Part shown: positions 12,220-24,330 of the stretch, piece by piece
Layout of the letters: every line of letters starts with the position of its first letter
How positions within the stretch are numbered: the stretch's first letter is position 1
Source: Avena insularis
Taxonomy: Eukaryota; Streptophyta; Magnoliopsida; Poales; Poaceae
Direction: 5' to 3'
DNA: 64,000 bases
NCBI GenBank assembly: GCA_023614405.1
Contig: CM042697.1
Coordinates: 158,572,149-158,636,148, forward strand
Notes under the pieces: model-generated
The model's input: the letters and a program-made list of their open reading frames with translations, nothing else
What the model was told of the DNA's origin: nothing
Database searches by the model: none
Program-made: the position numbers and the translations under genes

Positions 12220-15200
12220 TGCGGTGACCCAACATACCACTGCATGTGTAGTACACTATAGTCGTTGACATGACATCCATAGAACACCATTCCATAAATA
12301 TCACATCCCTCAGAATGGTACAACAGAAACATTGAGGGTCCATATTACAAAAGTACACACATTATTCTTATTACAATACCGGAAGTTCAAGACTTCCAAA
12401 TGATCCAACTTACAAACCAAAATATAAGATGTTCAGCGGAAATTAAAAAGTAACAACTCCGACTAGGAGTGGGGCTCAACAGCTTATTCTATAGAGTTCA
12501 TGCTGCTCGGCTCCGTTAGTTACTACTAACTAGACCCTTAAGTGGACTCATTCTCATCGACACCATAGCGGATCTCGTAGTCCACGCCTTCAACTCCTCT
12601 GGATAGATCAGGTTCCTCATAAAACAAGTCTTCTTGGCATTCGGCTGCATACATTGGCACGTCTTCGGGATCCTCAGAGTCTAAGCATGGGATCAAAGGA
12701 AAGGATGAGTAACAGCGTTACCCAACAAGTTCATTATATGCAAGGTGCGAAGTTTGATGCTCTAACTACCACCTCGGATTATAAATCCTTAGCACTATGC
12801 AGTTTTTGGTAAATCTTTCTTCAAAGGTTGATTTTATTCCGAAAAACGATGACAATCAGCCTTCACAGGTTGACCAGAACATTCATGGAGTTCCTTTCCT
12901 GCCGCGTTCGTAGCTCCTTCCCGGAACAGGGAGTAACAAGTTATAGTTCTTACACTCTACATAGGTGCATTACTTTACCCATGAGAAATCAACTCCTTGT
13001 TGCACAACCGGGCGTACTTTCTCGTCCACAATTCCATGATGTGGGGCCTAGTAGTTGTTCCAAGCCAATCACTACCCCCTTCGCGACCCCGCATGCCTCC
13101 TTGGTGTACACCATGCCCACATAATGAATTATGGCAATGGTTTGTACAAACCGTTAGATGCCAGAACTATCGTGGGACGATGAGGGTTCCCACCCATATG
13201 CTGCATATCCTCTACGAATTACCAATTAATATGCACGCTACAAGGATAACATCCACGACCTGCACATCCGGCTTCATGCGAGAGGAAGAAGATACAGCTG
13301 ACCTCTCTGTCCCATTCCAAATCTCATGGCTAACGCGTAATATACGGCGCTAGAATTACTGATGTCAGGGGTTATTAAGTCCCTATTTGATCATCATTGT
13401 TGCAATCAGAACTCTAAGTTCTATTGCTCCATTATATCACCACTTAGGATGATATCTATGATTTTCTTTGTTTATGAAAATAATAATTTCTTTCTCTTAT
13501 ACCATATATGATAACACACAATTTGCAAATACTTTGATAAAGACTCTTCAAAGGACATGAGCAAGTGATGAACTTGCCTTGTGATGGCAACGTAGTGAAG
13601 TCTGATGCTTGCACTGGACCTTGAGCTTATAGTTCTACAAAACATCATTATTGCCCGGTAAGGACAATATTTAAAGAAGCAAAATGATTATGCAAGTAAT
13701 GTAATGCATTCTTTAAATTTATATGCATTTACCCCAAAAAGTTCCTTTTTGAGTAATAAAGGATTTATAAATATTTCTTTTTAATATTTATAACATGTAT
13801 TGAGTTATTTATTTTATTTCCCTTTATTTGACTTTTATTGATTTAATAATTCTTTTAGGAATTATTAATTATATATTTAATTTTATTACTAAATATTTAT
13901 TTAGTATTTTCAAAAATACTATAATATTAGTAAATAATGAAAGTGATTTTTATTTATTTTTATCACCTTTCAATAATTTTGTAAAATTCCATAAGGAATA
14001 TTTAAACTAAAAAATTCTTATAAAAATTTGAATGTCCAAAATTTGATATCTTATTTTATTTGGATAGAGTGGATTATTGTGAATCCAAAAATATTTTATT
14101 TATAATTTTTGGACTATTATTTTAGTTTCTACAATTTTATTGAGGTCAGGGGTATTTTGGTCTTTTCCAATTAATCAAAAGATTTTATTAAATAACTTGG
14201 GCTGGCCCCTTGGGCTTATTGGGCCAAGGTGGCCCAATAGAGCAGGGTCAAATGACTACCCCGAAGGGTTTTGGCCCACCCAGCCCACTCTGCCTCCTCT
14301 CTCTCCCTCGACCTTATCTCCTCCTCCTCTGACTCGCCCCCGTGGCTGGCGATGCCGCCACCATCGATTCTCACCGTCGTCGGCCGTTCTGGCCGCCGCC
14401 GTGCTGCGAGTTGGGGTTATCGACGACGCTCGTTCGTTCTATCCACTTGGATTTGACTCTGGGGCTTCCCTGTGGTCAGTTTCACCCTATTCCCGAACCC
14501 TAGGGTTCGGAAAAGATGCTGTCTCCACCGCTGCGATCCCGCCTGTGGTGGTGTGCTGGTCTCGTGCACTGCTGCGGCCGCCGCCGTGGCAGGTGCAGTC
14601 TGTGCCCTCTAGGTTCCCTGATTTGTGGCCCTCTGCTTCCTCTTCGATTCATCAGCGAGGACCTCGGGTAAGTGATCTCTGTGGTGTTTGTCTATGCTAT
14701 GGCCATGATTCTCTCTATGTATCTAGTGGCTTTCATGTCAAGTGACTATGTGCTGGTTGAGTTCATCTCTGGATTAGAGTTCTTGCTCTGATTAGGGTTC
14801 TTAACCCCTTGTTGATCATATCTATGATGCTTTAGATCTAGTGTTGATCATATTTGATCATGGGAAAAGATTGTTTGCTGTGATTGATGATTAATAGTAG
14901 CTTTGTTGCTGCTAATTGCCTGTCAGATTAATTCTAGTGGTAATCCACCATGATCCATGCTAGTGTATCAATGAAATCCTTTATTGGATTATGTTGTTGA
15001 TCTAAGAATTTACTCTACTGTCAGATTGCTTATAATGATAGTAGTTGCTTATTGCAATTATACTGTTGGCTTGTCTGAGATTATACTCACTGAATCAAAT
15101 CATTGCTTGCAATGCTTTTTGTGGATGTATAAATGAATTTAAGGTTGATTCCTGGCACTTGGCTTCAGGAAAATGATGTTTATTGGTTTGTCCCCCTTTT

Positions 15201-16934
15201 ATCTGTGGAAGCTAAGTAAAGATTGGTTTTAGCTTATTAAAAACTTGCCCTTGTGATACCATTGTATTCTGGCACACAAGTGATTGGTTTTTTTATTTCT
15301 GGGCTTAGCTTGATTATGCTTGTGATTAAAACTGATAAGATGATATGGAAGCTATTATTATCTTTCCTGCCTATGATGTTGGTCTGAGGCTCTAGGATGT
15401 AATTCCTAGTTAGTTGGGCAATAGTTTGTTTGAACTTATAGATTTAGAGGTGCTACTCTCTCTTTGAGAGATGTGCCCTGATCTGATAAGATCAAATGAA
15501 AATGATCTAAGTTGCAAAAATAACACTGAACCCAGTGATGCTGGTCTGAGGGTTTAGTGTTTGTGGTTAAGCTTGATTTCTTATCCTTATACTTGAAATC
15601 TCTAGGATAGATGCACTCCTCTTGGGTGATTATTGAGAGATTATCTCACAAAACAGCACATGCTTTTATTTAGATATATGATGAAATCATGTGATGGTTT
15701 TATGAGGCTCACCACAAATTCTGATGTGGATGTAGTAGATTGATGATCTTGATCTTGATCTGGATCTTGATCTGCTTTAACTGTGCGGCTGAGCTTTCTC
15801 TTGAGCTTGCCTGCTCCTCCTAGCTCCTGGGCTTGACCTTGCTGTCCACCAGATCCATCCCCCTCCTTATGTCACCATCCTAGTGATGTTTGGGTTGATC
15901 TGGGTGGTTGGTTTTAGCTCCTGGTATTCACCCTGGTTGTACTATGGTGTGGTGTAGTGTAGTGATGCACTGAGGTTCTTCTCCACGGCTGTGCTATGGT
16001 TTTGTGATGCTGGCTGTGCTTGTGATGTCGACAGCACACCATCTACATGCTTGTGTGTGTGCAGCTTGTGTGCCTGCTATGCACATGTGGATAGGTTCAG
16101 AAAATTTGAACTTACTATTACCAATCTACTTTTACCCTGGCTGGTGAATTGGTCTCTTTTGGATGTCATTAGAATTCTGGCTTTGAATTTATGAAAGATG
16201 AGATCTTTCAGATTGGTGAAACTTGCCCCTTTTACCACATTTCTCAATGATGAGATTGTCAAGTGCACCTCACTGACATATCTGAGAGAAATATGTTAAC
16301 ACTAATCCTATTTTGTTTTCTATTTAATCTTTGTTTTGCAGGTATAAAGATAAAGATGAAGATTTAGTATTGTTTAAGATATAGGATAGTTAGTAGAAAT
16401 ACAAATGTACTTTTCTTAATCTGTTGTAATTTTTCTTTTATAATTCTTGTAATATTTATTTGGTTCATTTGTAATAAATATTATATATTTATTAATAAAG
16501 AATATTTTATTCTTTACTCTTGTGTGAATTGTGAAGTTTGGAACAACTTCAGTAAGTTATTATTTGTAATTTGTTTATGAATAAGAAATGAACTTCATAT
16601 ACCATATTGCCTTTAAATAAGATTTAAGTTATAATACTTTTATCTTAATTAGTTTAAGATTCAAATCTTATATCAAAATTATTTAAATTATAAAACACTT
16701 AATTTTTGAAATCCAAACTCATTTCAAAACACGCATAATTCTTTTAAGATCATATCAAAGTTTATAGCAATCCTCCTTTAAGACTAAACCTACTCTCAAA
16801 GTAAGAAAGAAACATTGATCACTCAAGGTTTTTATTTGGCGAAAATTTTACTCAAATTTTCTCAAATGAATGCATGCAACAATGCATATTCCTAAATCTA
16901 CCCTTTGTTAGGTCCTAAATACTGGGATGTTACA
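12220..16934 (-). repeat. 5' LTR of A1 (4.72 kb)
   Basis: Minus-strand start TGTAACATCCCAG at 16934, end GTCACCGCA at 12220. It is the partner of 1170-5912. The high but imperfect match between the two implies an insertion that is not very recent, or later recombination. Antisense splice-like sites are at 14668 (GTAAGT) and 16341 (TTGCAG). A 201-residue open frame on the + strand at 14140-14745 lies in the GC-rich block and is not conserved in the other copy, so I do not call it a gene. Confidence 0.92.
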
Positions 16935-17689
16935 AGGTGGTAGGGGTGATAGGTTTGGAACGCGTCCATTTGGTCTAAGGGAAGGCTTCTGGAAGATCTT
17001 GTCTCGATGCATGTCGAGTCTTGTGGGGAAAGTGCACCACCTCTCGAGAGAGTAAAATCTAAGTACTTAGCTGTGTGTCCCCGGCAATGGAAAATTTGAG
17101 CATCAAGACATGGAAGCTATCAAGGATCTCCTCATCCCAATTTCTAAGTTAAAAACTTGTGGTTGAACAAGGGTTAAAGGATCACCAATATTTATTGGTA
17201 GATCCCTTGGGTGATATTGACAAACAAATACTTAGTGTTTTCAACTTATAAGGAAAACCTTATTTTGAGCAAAGCAATCCTAAGCTCCACATAGCCAAAT
17301 GCATATAGATGATATATACCACTATTCTACCATAGTACCACTTGCCAATACAATTCAAATGTATTGACCCTTGTGGCTGTAACTTATTATGTTGCAGGTT
17401 TGTTTGATGTTAGTGAAGTGTTTTAAATAGGATTACAAGTATACAACCAACATGATTGCCTGTGGCACTTTGAAGATGAGCGACTCCATGCTATATAGAT
17501 ATTTCTACTTCATTGTAATGAGATAGCCAAATGAGCTATGTAAGATGTAATGAATTATTTTATTCCTGGTTATAAAGTTGTATTATGACCTTTGTTTCTT
17601 GATATTACATCTTAAACTGTGGATGCTAGCTACTGATCCAGGGACTAGCATTATAAACACAGGGATCTCTACCTTATCAGGTTGGGACC
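16935..17689. other. Unclassified sequence between A1 and copia C1
   Basis: No convincing protein match on either strand. The first 200 bases (a gggaaagtgcaccacctctc region followed by a gtgtccccggcaatgg region) resemble non-coding retroelement sequence I have seen in Triticeae, but I cannot place it. This may be the sequence into which the Tekay-like array inserted. Confidence 0.4.
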
Positions 17690-18672
17690 TCTACAATGGC
17701 ATATGACTGATTGGAAATGATATAGATATTTTAAACAGTGTTAAAAGTTATCTAAACGGCAAATTTTCGATAGAGGACATAGCTTAAGCCTCATACATAT
17801 TAGGCATAAAGATCTGTAGAGATAGATCAAGACGCCTAATAGGGCTATCACAAAGTACATACCTTGATAAGATTTTAAAGAAGTTTAAAATGGACGAAAG
17901 TAAGAAGCGGTTCTTACCTATGTTGCAAGGCAAGAAATTGAGTAAGACTCAAAGTCCATCTACGGCGAAAGAAAGAGAGATAATGGACAAGATCCCCTAT
18001 TCTTCAGCCATAGGCTCTATCATGTACGCCATTCTATGTACAAGACCAGATGTGGCACATGCTATTAGTTTGACTAGTAGATACCAATCTGATCTAGGTA
18101 CGGAACACTGGATAGCGGTCAATAATATCCTTAAGTACTTAAGAAAAACTAAGGAAATGTTTCTCATGTACGGAGGTGAAGAAGATCTCGTCGCTAAATG
18201 TTATGTCGATGCTAGATTCGACACCGATCTGGATGACTCTAAGTATCAATCCGGATATGTATTTCTCATGAACGGAGCAGCAGTTAGTTGGAGGAGTTCC
18301 AAACAACCCGTGGTGGCGGGATCAACAATGGAGGCCGAATATGTTGCTGCTTCGGAAGCAGCTCAGGAAGCAGTTTGGATGAAGGATTTCATAACCGAAC
18401 TAGGTGTGGCTCCTAGTGTGTTGGATCCAATGGTGATCTATTGTGACAACAATGGAGCCATATCCAATGCCAAGGAACCAAGGTCTCACAAGAATTCCAA
18501 GCATATTAAGCCCCGGTTCCACTCCATCTGCAAACATGCCAAGGATGGAGATATAAAGATTTGTAAAGTACATATGGATCTCAATGTAGTAGATTCGTTG
18601 ACTAAAATTGTCCCTAGGCAAAAATATGATCAACACTAGAACTCCATGGGTGTTAGATTTATCACTATGTAA
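17690..18672 (+). pseudogene. Copia C1 reverse transcriptase end and RNase H, degenerate
   Basis: The C-terminal part of a Ty1/copia polyprotein. RT remnants start at LYNG..LIGND, where LYVDD is expected, so the active-site box is destroyed. A TAA at about 17786 interrupts EDIA*ASYILGIK. From 17890 to 18639 the frame is open and contains the typical copia stretch IGSIMYAILCTRPDVAHA, then RNase H with YVDARFDTD, the Glu in STMEAEYVAAS and Asp in VIYCDNNGAI, and KEPRSHKNSKHI. A TAG at 18637-18639 cuts off the last codons, which read on to 18672. The upstream gag, protease, integrase and 5' LTR are absent. Confidence 0.88.
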
Positions 18673-18689
18673 CTAGATTATTGTCTCTA

Positions 18690-18703
18690 GTGCAAGTGGG
18701 AGA
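18690..18703 (+). other. Polypurine tract of copia C1
   Basis: gtgcaagtgggaga directly precedes the LTR start. The same GCAAGTGRGAGA motif is found in reverse orientation next to the C2 and C4 LTRs. Confidence 0.8.
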
Positions 18704-18704
18704 C

Positions 18705-20364
18705 TGGAGGGAATATGCCCTGAGAGGCAATAATAAAGTTGTTATTATATGTATTCCAAGTATATGATAGATGTTTATTTTGCATGCTATAATTGTATTA
18801 ATACAGAAATGTTAATACATGTGTGTTTAATAAACAAATAGAAAGTTCCTAGTTATGCCTGTCTTATAAACTAGCTTGTTGATTAACAAGATGATCAAGG
18901 TTTCCTAATCATGGACATTGGATGTTGTTAATAACGAGGTCACAACATTATTGGAATGATGTCATGAATATTCATCCAAAGTATGCATTACGATCAAAGT
19001 CATTGTGTTTATATTGCTATAACATCATATGAAGTAATCCTAGTCCTTAGACCATGAGATCATGTCAATCACTAACACTGGAAGAGTATCTTGATAACAT
19101 CAAACGTCACACCGTAACAAGGTGACTATAAACGTGGGTTTAGTGCTACGAAGGTGTTATGTAGAGGTTCATGGATAAAGAGTGGAATTTGTCCATCCCG
19201 ATGACATATAGATATACTCTGCGCCCTCCGGTGATATCACATTAGTTAGCTTGCAAGCAAGTGATGTGATCACTAGAATGTTATATCATGGGAACAAAAA
19301 AAGAGTACATGTCAGTAACGAGATAAAACTAGGTATGGAGATACCGATGATCAAATCTCGTACATGTAATATATCGTGAGACAAATGGACTCATTTACTA
19401 GCATAAAAGGTTCTCAGAATCACAAGAAGTCATCATTGAATGTGTGGGAGTCAGTATGGATCTCTAGGTCCCGCTTCTGATTATTGATCCGAGAGGGGTC
19501 TCGATCATGTCCGCATTATTCGCGAACCGTAGGGTGACACACTTAAGAGACACCAACACCATTTGGAGCAAATATGTTCTAGACGAAAGAATTATAAAGT
19601 GCAGGAATTATTTCACTAGACACCGGAATTGTTTCGGTTGAAATTGCTGAAATTGTTTTTGCATGGGAAATTGAATAGTAGCAAGGGGTTTTATGTGAAT
19701 GTTTATTCATTAATGTAATTGACAAAATTCTGAATAAATAAATAAAAGGACTTTTATTTAAAGAGAGATTACATTAAATTTTGTGAAAATTTAATGGGAA
19801 TTTGAGTGGGGTTTTGAGTGGAGGAAATGGATAGGCAATTTGTGAGTGGAAGCTCCACTCACATGAATGGAGGAAGGGGTGTGGGAAGCCACAATGGCCG
19901 CCGGCCACACCCCTTGGGGTGCCCCCCCTCTTCCTATAAAAAATCCCCACACTCCCTCTCTGTCACTCACACCTCCTCGTGAAGGATCTCTCTCCCCCTC
20001 TAGAATTATTCCCCATGGTCTCGGACTAGCCACATACATGTTCCCAGTGGATTTTTGTTTGGAAGGAGTTGTTGCTTCTGCTGCATCGCTGGAGGGAGGA
20101 TGCGGAGGTTGTTTGGTGGCCTGAACGGGTGTGCGATCATGGATGTGCTGCTGATTTGTGGCACTAGACTTCTTCTCGATCTTGAGATCGACAAGCGTTC
20201 ATCTACATCATCCACGAGTACAACCTCGTTAAACATTGTCGGTCTACAAGGGTATGTTCTCTATGGATGTATATCCACCCGTTGCTTGTATCGAGTAGAT
20301 AGATCTTGGTGCTTAGTGGTTCCCATCGTAGGAAAAAAATTGTTTTCTATGCTGTGAACCCAAC
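18705..20364 (+). repeat. 3' LTR of copia C1 (1.66 kb)
   Basis: It starts TGGAGGGAATATGCCC, a decayed form of the TGTTGGAAATATGCCC start usual in this copia group, and ends GAACCCAACA. The CCAACA end is the inverted partner of TGTTGG. Its right end abuts Tat gag sequence of G2 at 20365-20384. No left LTR is present, so no target-site duplication can be checked. Confidence 0.82.
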
Positions 20365-20383
20365 ATTTATAAGTCGGAACTGA

Positions 20384-21410
20384 TGGAAGGACAAGGTCCT
20401 CCGGGTCCTCCATGTTTTGGACCTCGGATCATGAGAGAACCACCTGTGCCGAACTTTTAGTTAGCTTGTGGGACAAAGACATATAATAGTAGCACCAATC
20501 CATAGGATTGGTTGATAGTTATGCCACAACTATGAATATAGCTCAGGGCAATATCAGATGGGCAGTAAGGTATGTACCTCAGATGCTAGAGGGACCAGCA
20601 AGGGTCTGGCTGAATAATTTGCCAGCAAGGAGTATCAACCGTTGGCTAGATTTCGAGGATATGTTTGTCATCAACTTCATAAGTACATACAAAAGGCCAA
20701 ACTGACCTCAGAAGTTGGAAATGTGCAAGCAGAGGCCGAATGAAACCGACCGAGAGTTTTTGACTCGATGGTGTAACATGTGTAACTTATGTTAGGGAGT
20801 GATCGAGTCATAGGAAATCGCATGGTTTGCACAGGGATGCAGATATGGAAGTGTTTTATGGCAAAGAGTACAAAGAGATATGCCAACTACGTTGGCCGAG
20901 ACAATCAAGATTGCCGACTCATATGCGTTGGGTGAACCGACCCAACCTCAGCTTATGTCAGCAGAGTAGAATGAGGAGCACTACTTCCGTGATGGAGCCA
21001 GGTCATCCCGGAGAAATGATTTATGAGGTAAAAGAAAAGATGAGAGGCTGGACTACCGATATGCCTTGAACCATGTCGCTGTTGTAATCCAAGATTAGTA
21101 GGAGATGGGGGTAACCAACGATGGAAAAACAGTGCCCAACAATGGACACAAAAGAATGAAGAGAAGAAGCAATGGAGTGCTGAGTAGAAATGACAATGGC
21201 AGGAAAGGCCGAAGTATACATATGAGTCCATGTTGGATCAGCCATGCAAATTCCATACACCTAATCCAGCTAAGCCATCAAATCACACAACTCGGCAATG
21301 TGCGTGGATGAAATGTGCGCTAGGGGCATGTGATCATGTCAGGTGACTCACCCACCATAGCTCATAGGAGGAAATGCCCAGTAGCAGCAGCTAGTTTTAC
21401 CTCCACCCCA
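20384..21410 (+). pseudogene. Gag of Tat-lineage element G2, degenerate
   Basis: Gag of a Ty3/gypsy element, split over frames by indels and stops. The start region reads CFGPRI and is followed by a frameshift at DWL|VDSYA. The best-preserved piece is 20508-20705, with GPARVWLNNLPARSINRWLDF, a Retrotrans_gag core. After a TGA the same frame goes on with QRPNETDREFLTRWC, further stops, then WFAQGCRYGS and IADSYALGEPTQPQ. A Cys/His-rich part (ESMLDQPCKFH) lies near 21230 and QQLVLPPPHE ends at the junction with G5. Protease is missing. Pol of the same element resumes at 36888, so G5 split this gene set. Confidence 0.85.
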
Positions 21411-22202
21411 CGAAGGAACTAGGGTCCAATGATCCCTTGCTTCGAGAGGGGGTTCAACACGCAATTCCAAGGAACCTCGCTGACGGTGGTGATGGCACAG
21501 AAAGCACACGATAGAGAGTTTACACGGGTTTTTTACCTAGTTTTGGGACCCTCATGAGGAGGTAAAGCCCCTACTCCTGCTTTTTGTATTTCTCGCTTGT
21601 TTCGCGAGGCTACAATGGAGGTTGTATGTCTAGGGTTTCGATCGCAGGGGATCGGCCTGTTCTAAGGTGGGATAAGGTTCCTTATATAGGGCGGCGTCGG
21701 ACTCTTCCTCCAAAAATTAGGCGGGAAGGGCTACCACATTCCCGCGATGTAGGCTTCGGTTTTGTCTTGTCCTCTTATGGCTGCCCGCCAGCTATAGTGT
21801 CGATGTAGTGGATGGTCACCTTACTGTACCGTTGTTCCACCATGGCTTCTCTGCACCAAAGCAGCACGTCAGGCGTGGCCATATCCTTGTGTCATCTCCT
21901 CTTCCCTTTGCACCAAAGGGGGAGGGAAGCATCTTGCTTTCTTGAGGAGGACCAGTCCTTGCGTGGACTGCCCATTGGAGCGTCACCTAGCGTGTTGTTC
22001 TCTGAGTCATGGAGTCACCACCTCACGAGGCCTCGGCCCGGGGGCCTCGGCGGGTGGCTCGGTTGGCCCTGGAGGCGTCGGGTGCTCCATGTTCTCCCTA
22101 TGCCCTTGTGCGGGTCGCACTCCTTGCGAGCCTCGCCAGGGTGCGATCGGTGGGTCCGGTGCCTCGACAGGACATGGTACTCCTGGTGCCAATAGTCCGA
22201 CA
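21411..22202 (-). repeat. 3' LTR of G5, left end truncated
   Basis: It matches 33727-33886 and 36248-36887 (for example gaggttgtatgtctagggtt in both). The minus-strand start is TGTCGGACTATTGGC at 22202. The other end should be TGTCAG... on the + strand as at 33709, but the match only begins at cgaaggaactaggg, so about 18 bases are lost. Confidence 0.85.
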
Positions 22203-22213
22203 GTAGCCCCTAG
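22203..22213 (-). other. Polypurine tract of G5
   Basis: The minus strand reads CTAGGGGCTAC immediately before the LTR start TGTCGG. Tat elements G3 and G4 have the same kind of tract (AGGGACTAC and CGGGGGCTAC). The remaining 22214-22440 is non-coding sequence between the tract and the Reina-like insertion. Confidence 0.75.
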
Positions 22214-22445
22214 TCGCTTGTCTTGCACGAGTTTGACGAAAGGGTGTGAAATTCAAGGGACCATCTAACGCCAGGCCCACGATCGGTTATGTCCGTGCAT
22301 GGTTCCCCGTAGAAGTCGCTTGCGTCTTCCACGTGCCCACGCAAGGCATGGCACTCGCTTGATGCGGGAACCGTCGCTCCCGTTCAAAGATGTTGGGGTT
22401 CACACCACCCATAAAATCCCGAACCTTGGAACAGTCGGGACACTT

Positions 22446-22761
22446 TGGAGAGGTTACAGTTCTACCAGGTCTCGGGCGTAGATTATAGGGTTGGAAGTGA
22501 GGCGGTGAGGCTGGAGGCGCAGACTCCGATGGCTGGGCACCGTCGCTGCGAGAGGGAGGAGGTGGCGGCTAGGGCAAGCTGCAACTAGGGTTTGGGGCTC
22601 CCGTCTCCTGAGGGAGACAACAACAGAATATGTTTATTGTCTGCTTATAATCAAAGGGGTACATGCGTTTATATAGGAGGGAAGCTCCTCTAAACCCTAG
22701 ATAACTTGGGCTAAGCCCCTAATTGGGCCTCTTCCATGTATATTGGAGCCCGACCATAACA
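22446..22761 (-). repeat. 3' LTR of the Reina-like element (316 bp)
   Basis: Minus strand TGTTATGGTCGGGC at 22761 to CTCTCCA at 22446. Compared with the other LTR it has about 19 extra bases near 22490 (a short duplicated gaggcggtgaggctggag-type segment) and scattered substitutions. Confidence 0.9.
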
Positions 22762-22769
22762 CCTCTCCC

Positions 22770-24330
22770 CACCTTCTCAAATAGCTCGTCCTCGAGCTGA
22801 ACATCTAGAAACTGCTGGCAGAAATCGTCGAGCTGCTCCCAAGTTGCTTCCTCCTCGGGTAGGCCAGCCCACTGCACCAAGTCATGCCACACACCGTGAC
22901 GCTACTGCGCCTGCATCACCTTCGCCACCTTCGCGGGATCTAGCAGAAGTTGGCCATCTGAAGTAGGAGGAAGGGCCGGTGGCGCTGCAGGAGGGTCCCC
23001 ACGGTAGGCCTTCAGTAAACCAACATGGAAAACGTCATGGAGGCGAGACCCAGCTGGTAGCTCAAGGCGGTATGCTAGTGTGCCAACATGCTCTAGCACA
23101 CAAAAGGGACCGGCATAGCGGGGTCCCAATTTGCACTTGGAGCACGGGTCCAGAGACTGCGTGGTCCTGTGAAGGAGGCGCAGCCACACCAATCGTCCAC
23201 CGCGAACTCCGCCTCGCGATGATGAGCATCGTAATACTTCCTGGCTAGCTGCTGTTCTTGGAGAAGACGCTGGTGTGCCTCAGTCAGTATCTCGTCGCGG
23301 GTGCGGAGTAAGTTGCCCGCCGTCTCAGACCGAGCCGTGTCAGGCTCATAAGGAAGCATCGCCGGAGGTGGGCGCCCATAGACCACCTCAAAAGCATGGC
23401 ATGCAGGGAAGAGTGATAGGAGGTGTTGTAGCAGTACTCCGCCCATGCCAACCAGTCCACCCAAGCTTGTGGACGATCACCCGTAACAAAGCACAAATAC
23501 ATGGCGATCACCTTGTTCACCACCTCGGATTGGACGTCCGTCTGAGGGTGAAACGCCGTGCTCATGCGGAGCTTCACGCCCGCCAGCCGAAAGAGATCCC
23601 ACCACACGTGACCGTGAACACAGGATCACGGTCGCTAACGATGGACGAAGGAAACCCGTGGAGGTGGACGATGCCATCGAAGAAGGCCCGCGCCACGGAT
23701 GCGGCTGTATAGGGGTGGCCGAGGGCGATGAAGTGCATGTACTTGGAGAAGCGGTCAACCACCATGAGGATGATGGATTTGCCACCCACCTTGGGAAGGC
23801 CCTCAATGAAGTCCATGGAGATGTCAGCCTACACCTGGGATGGTACGTCCAACGGCTGTAGCATACCCGCGGGTCGCAGCGTCTCCGTCTTGTTCCGCTG
23901 GCATGTCATGCATGACCACACCCAGTCACGGACCAGCGCACCATCACCGGGGATGTAGAAATCAGCACGGAGGAGATGGAGGGTCTTCTGCACGCCCTCG
24001 TATCCTGGAGAGTGTTCAAGGGACAAGACCTGGTGGCGCAGGTCAGCGTGGTCGGGCACGAAGAGGCAGCGCCCGTGTATAAGCAACCCATCGTCCAGGC
24101 GCCAGAGCGCCCCTAGCTCGTCGGCGTCAAGGCGCCCGCGGAGCGCCTGTGCGTCCGCGGCTGTAGAAGTTTCCCGTGGGATGTCGTTGATGAAGGCAAA
24201 GGACGGCCCGGAGCGGATGCACAGGACGGCACCCGTCGTGGCAACATCGTCCGGGACATCCTCAGTGTCGCGGCGGGACAAGGCGTCAGTGACCGTGTTG
24301 AGACGGCCGGGGCGATACTCGACGGTGAAG
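22770..24330 (-). pseudogene. Integrase and chromodomain of the Reina-like element, broken
   Basis: Pieces lie in several minus-strand frames. The zinc region has LSLEHSPGYEGVQKTL, in which the second His of the HHCC set is Tyr, and SCMTCQRNK. The core has first Asp in SMDFIEGLP, second Asp in VSDRDPVF and the Glu in VQSEVVNKVI, all present. YNTSYHSSL, VVYGRPPP and LGPRYAGPF follow, with [18 protein letters not shown]. After an in-frame TAG near 22905 a chromodomain reads DLVQWAGLPEEEATWEQLDDF and ends ELFEKVGRG, running into the LTR. The polypurine tract AAGGTGGGGAGAGG (about 22762-22775) overlaps the last codons, a compact arrangement typical of this clade. Confidence 0.87.

Larger units (their letters stand above)
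1170..16934 (-). mobile_element. Tekay-like chromovirus (Ty3/gypsy) A1, LTR to LTR
   Basis: A complete LTR retrotransposon read on the minus strand: 5' LTR 12220-16934, PBS, long leader with an extra ORF, gag (from 10470), protease, reverse transcriptase, RNase H, integrase, chromodomain (to about 5930), polypurine tract and 3' LTR 1170-5912. Placement in the Tekay/Del group rests on the very long LTRs (about 4.7 kb), the iMet PBS, the C-terminal chromodomain and the RT-RNase H motif style. The coding part is dead: in-frame stops, frameshifts and substituted catalytic residues in RNase H and integrase. A five-base flank aggtg follows the right LTR; the matching flank would lie beyond the left edge, past the tandem copy. 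Confidence 0.9.

Noticed and set aside
14140..14745. A 201-residue + strand open frame inside the right Tekay-like LTR
   Set aside because: Not kept in the other LTR, where frame and start differ; composition follows a GC-rich block. Better explained as non-coding LTR sequence.
21411..22202. Repeats at 21.4-22.2 kb and 36.2-36.9 kb considered as a segmental duplication
   Set aside because: PBS, PPT and TG..CA logic show they are the LTR pair of G5.
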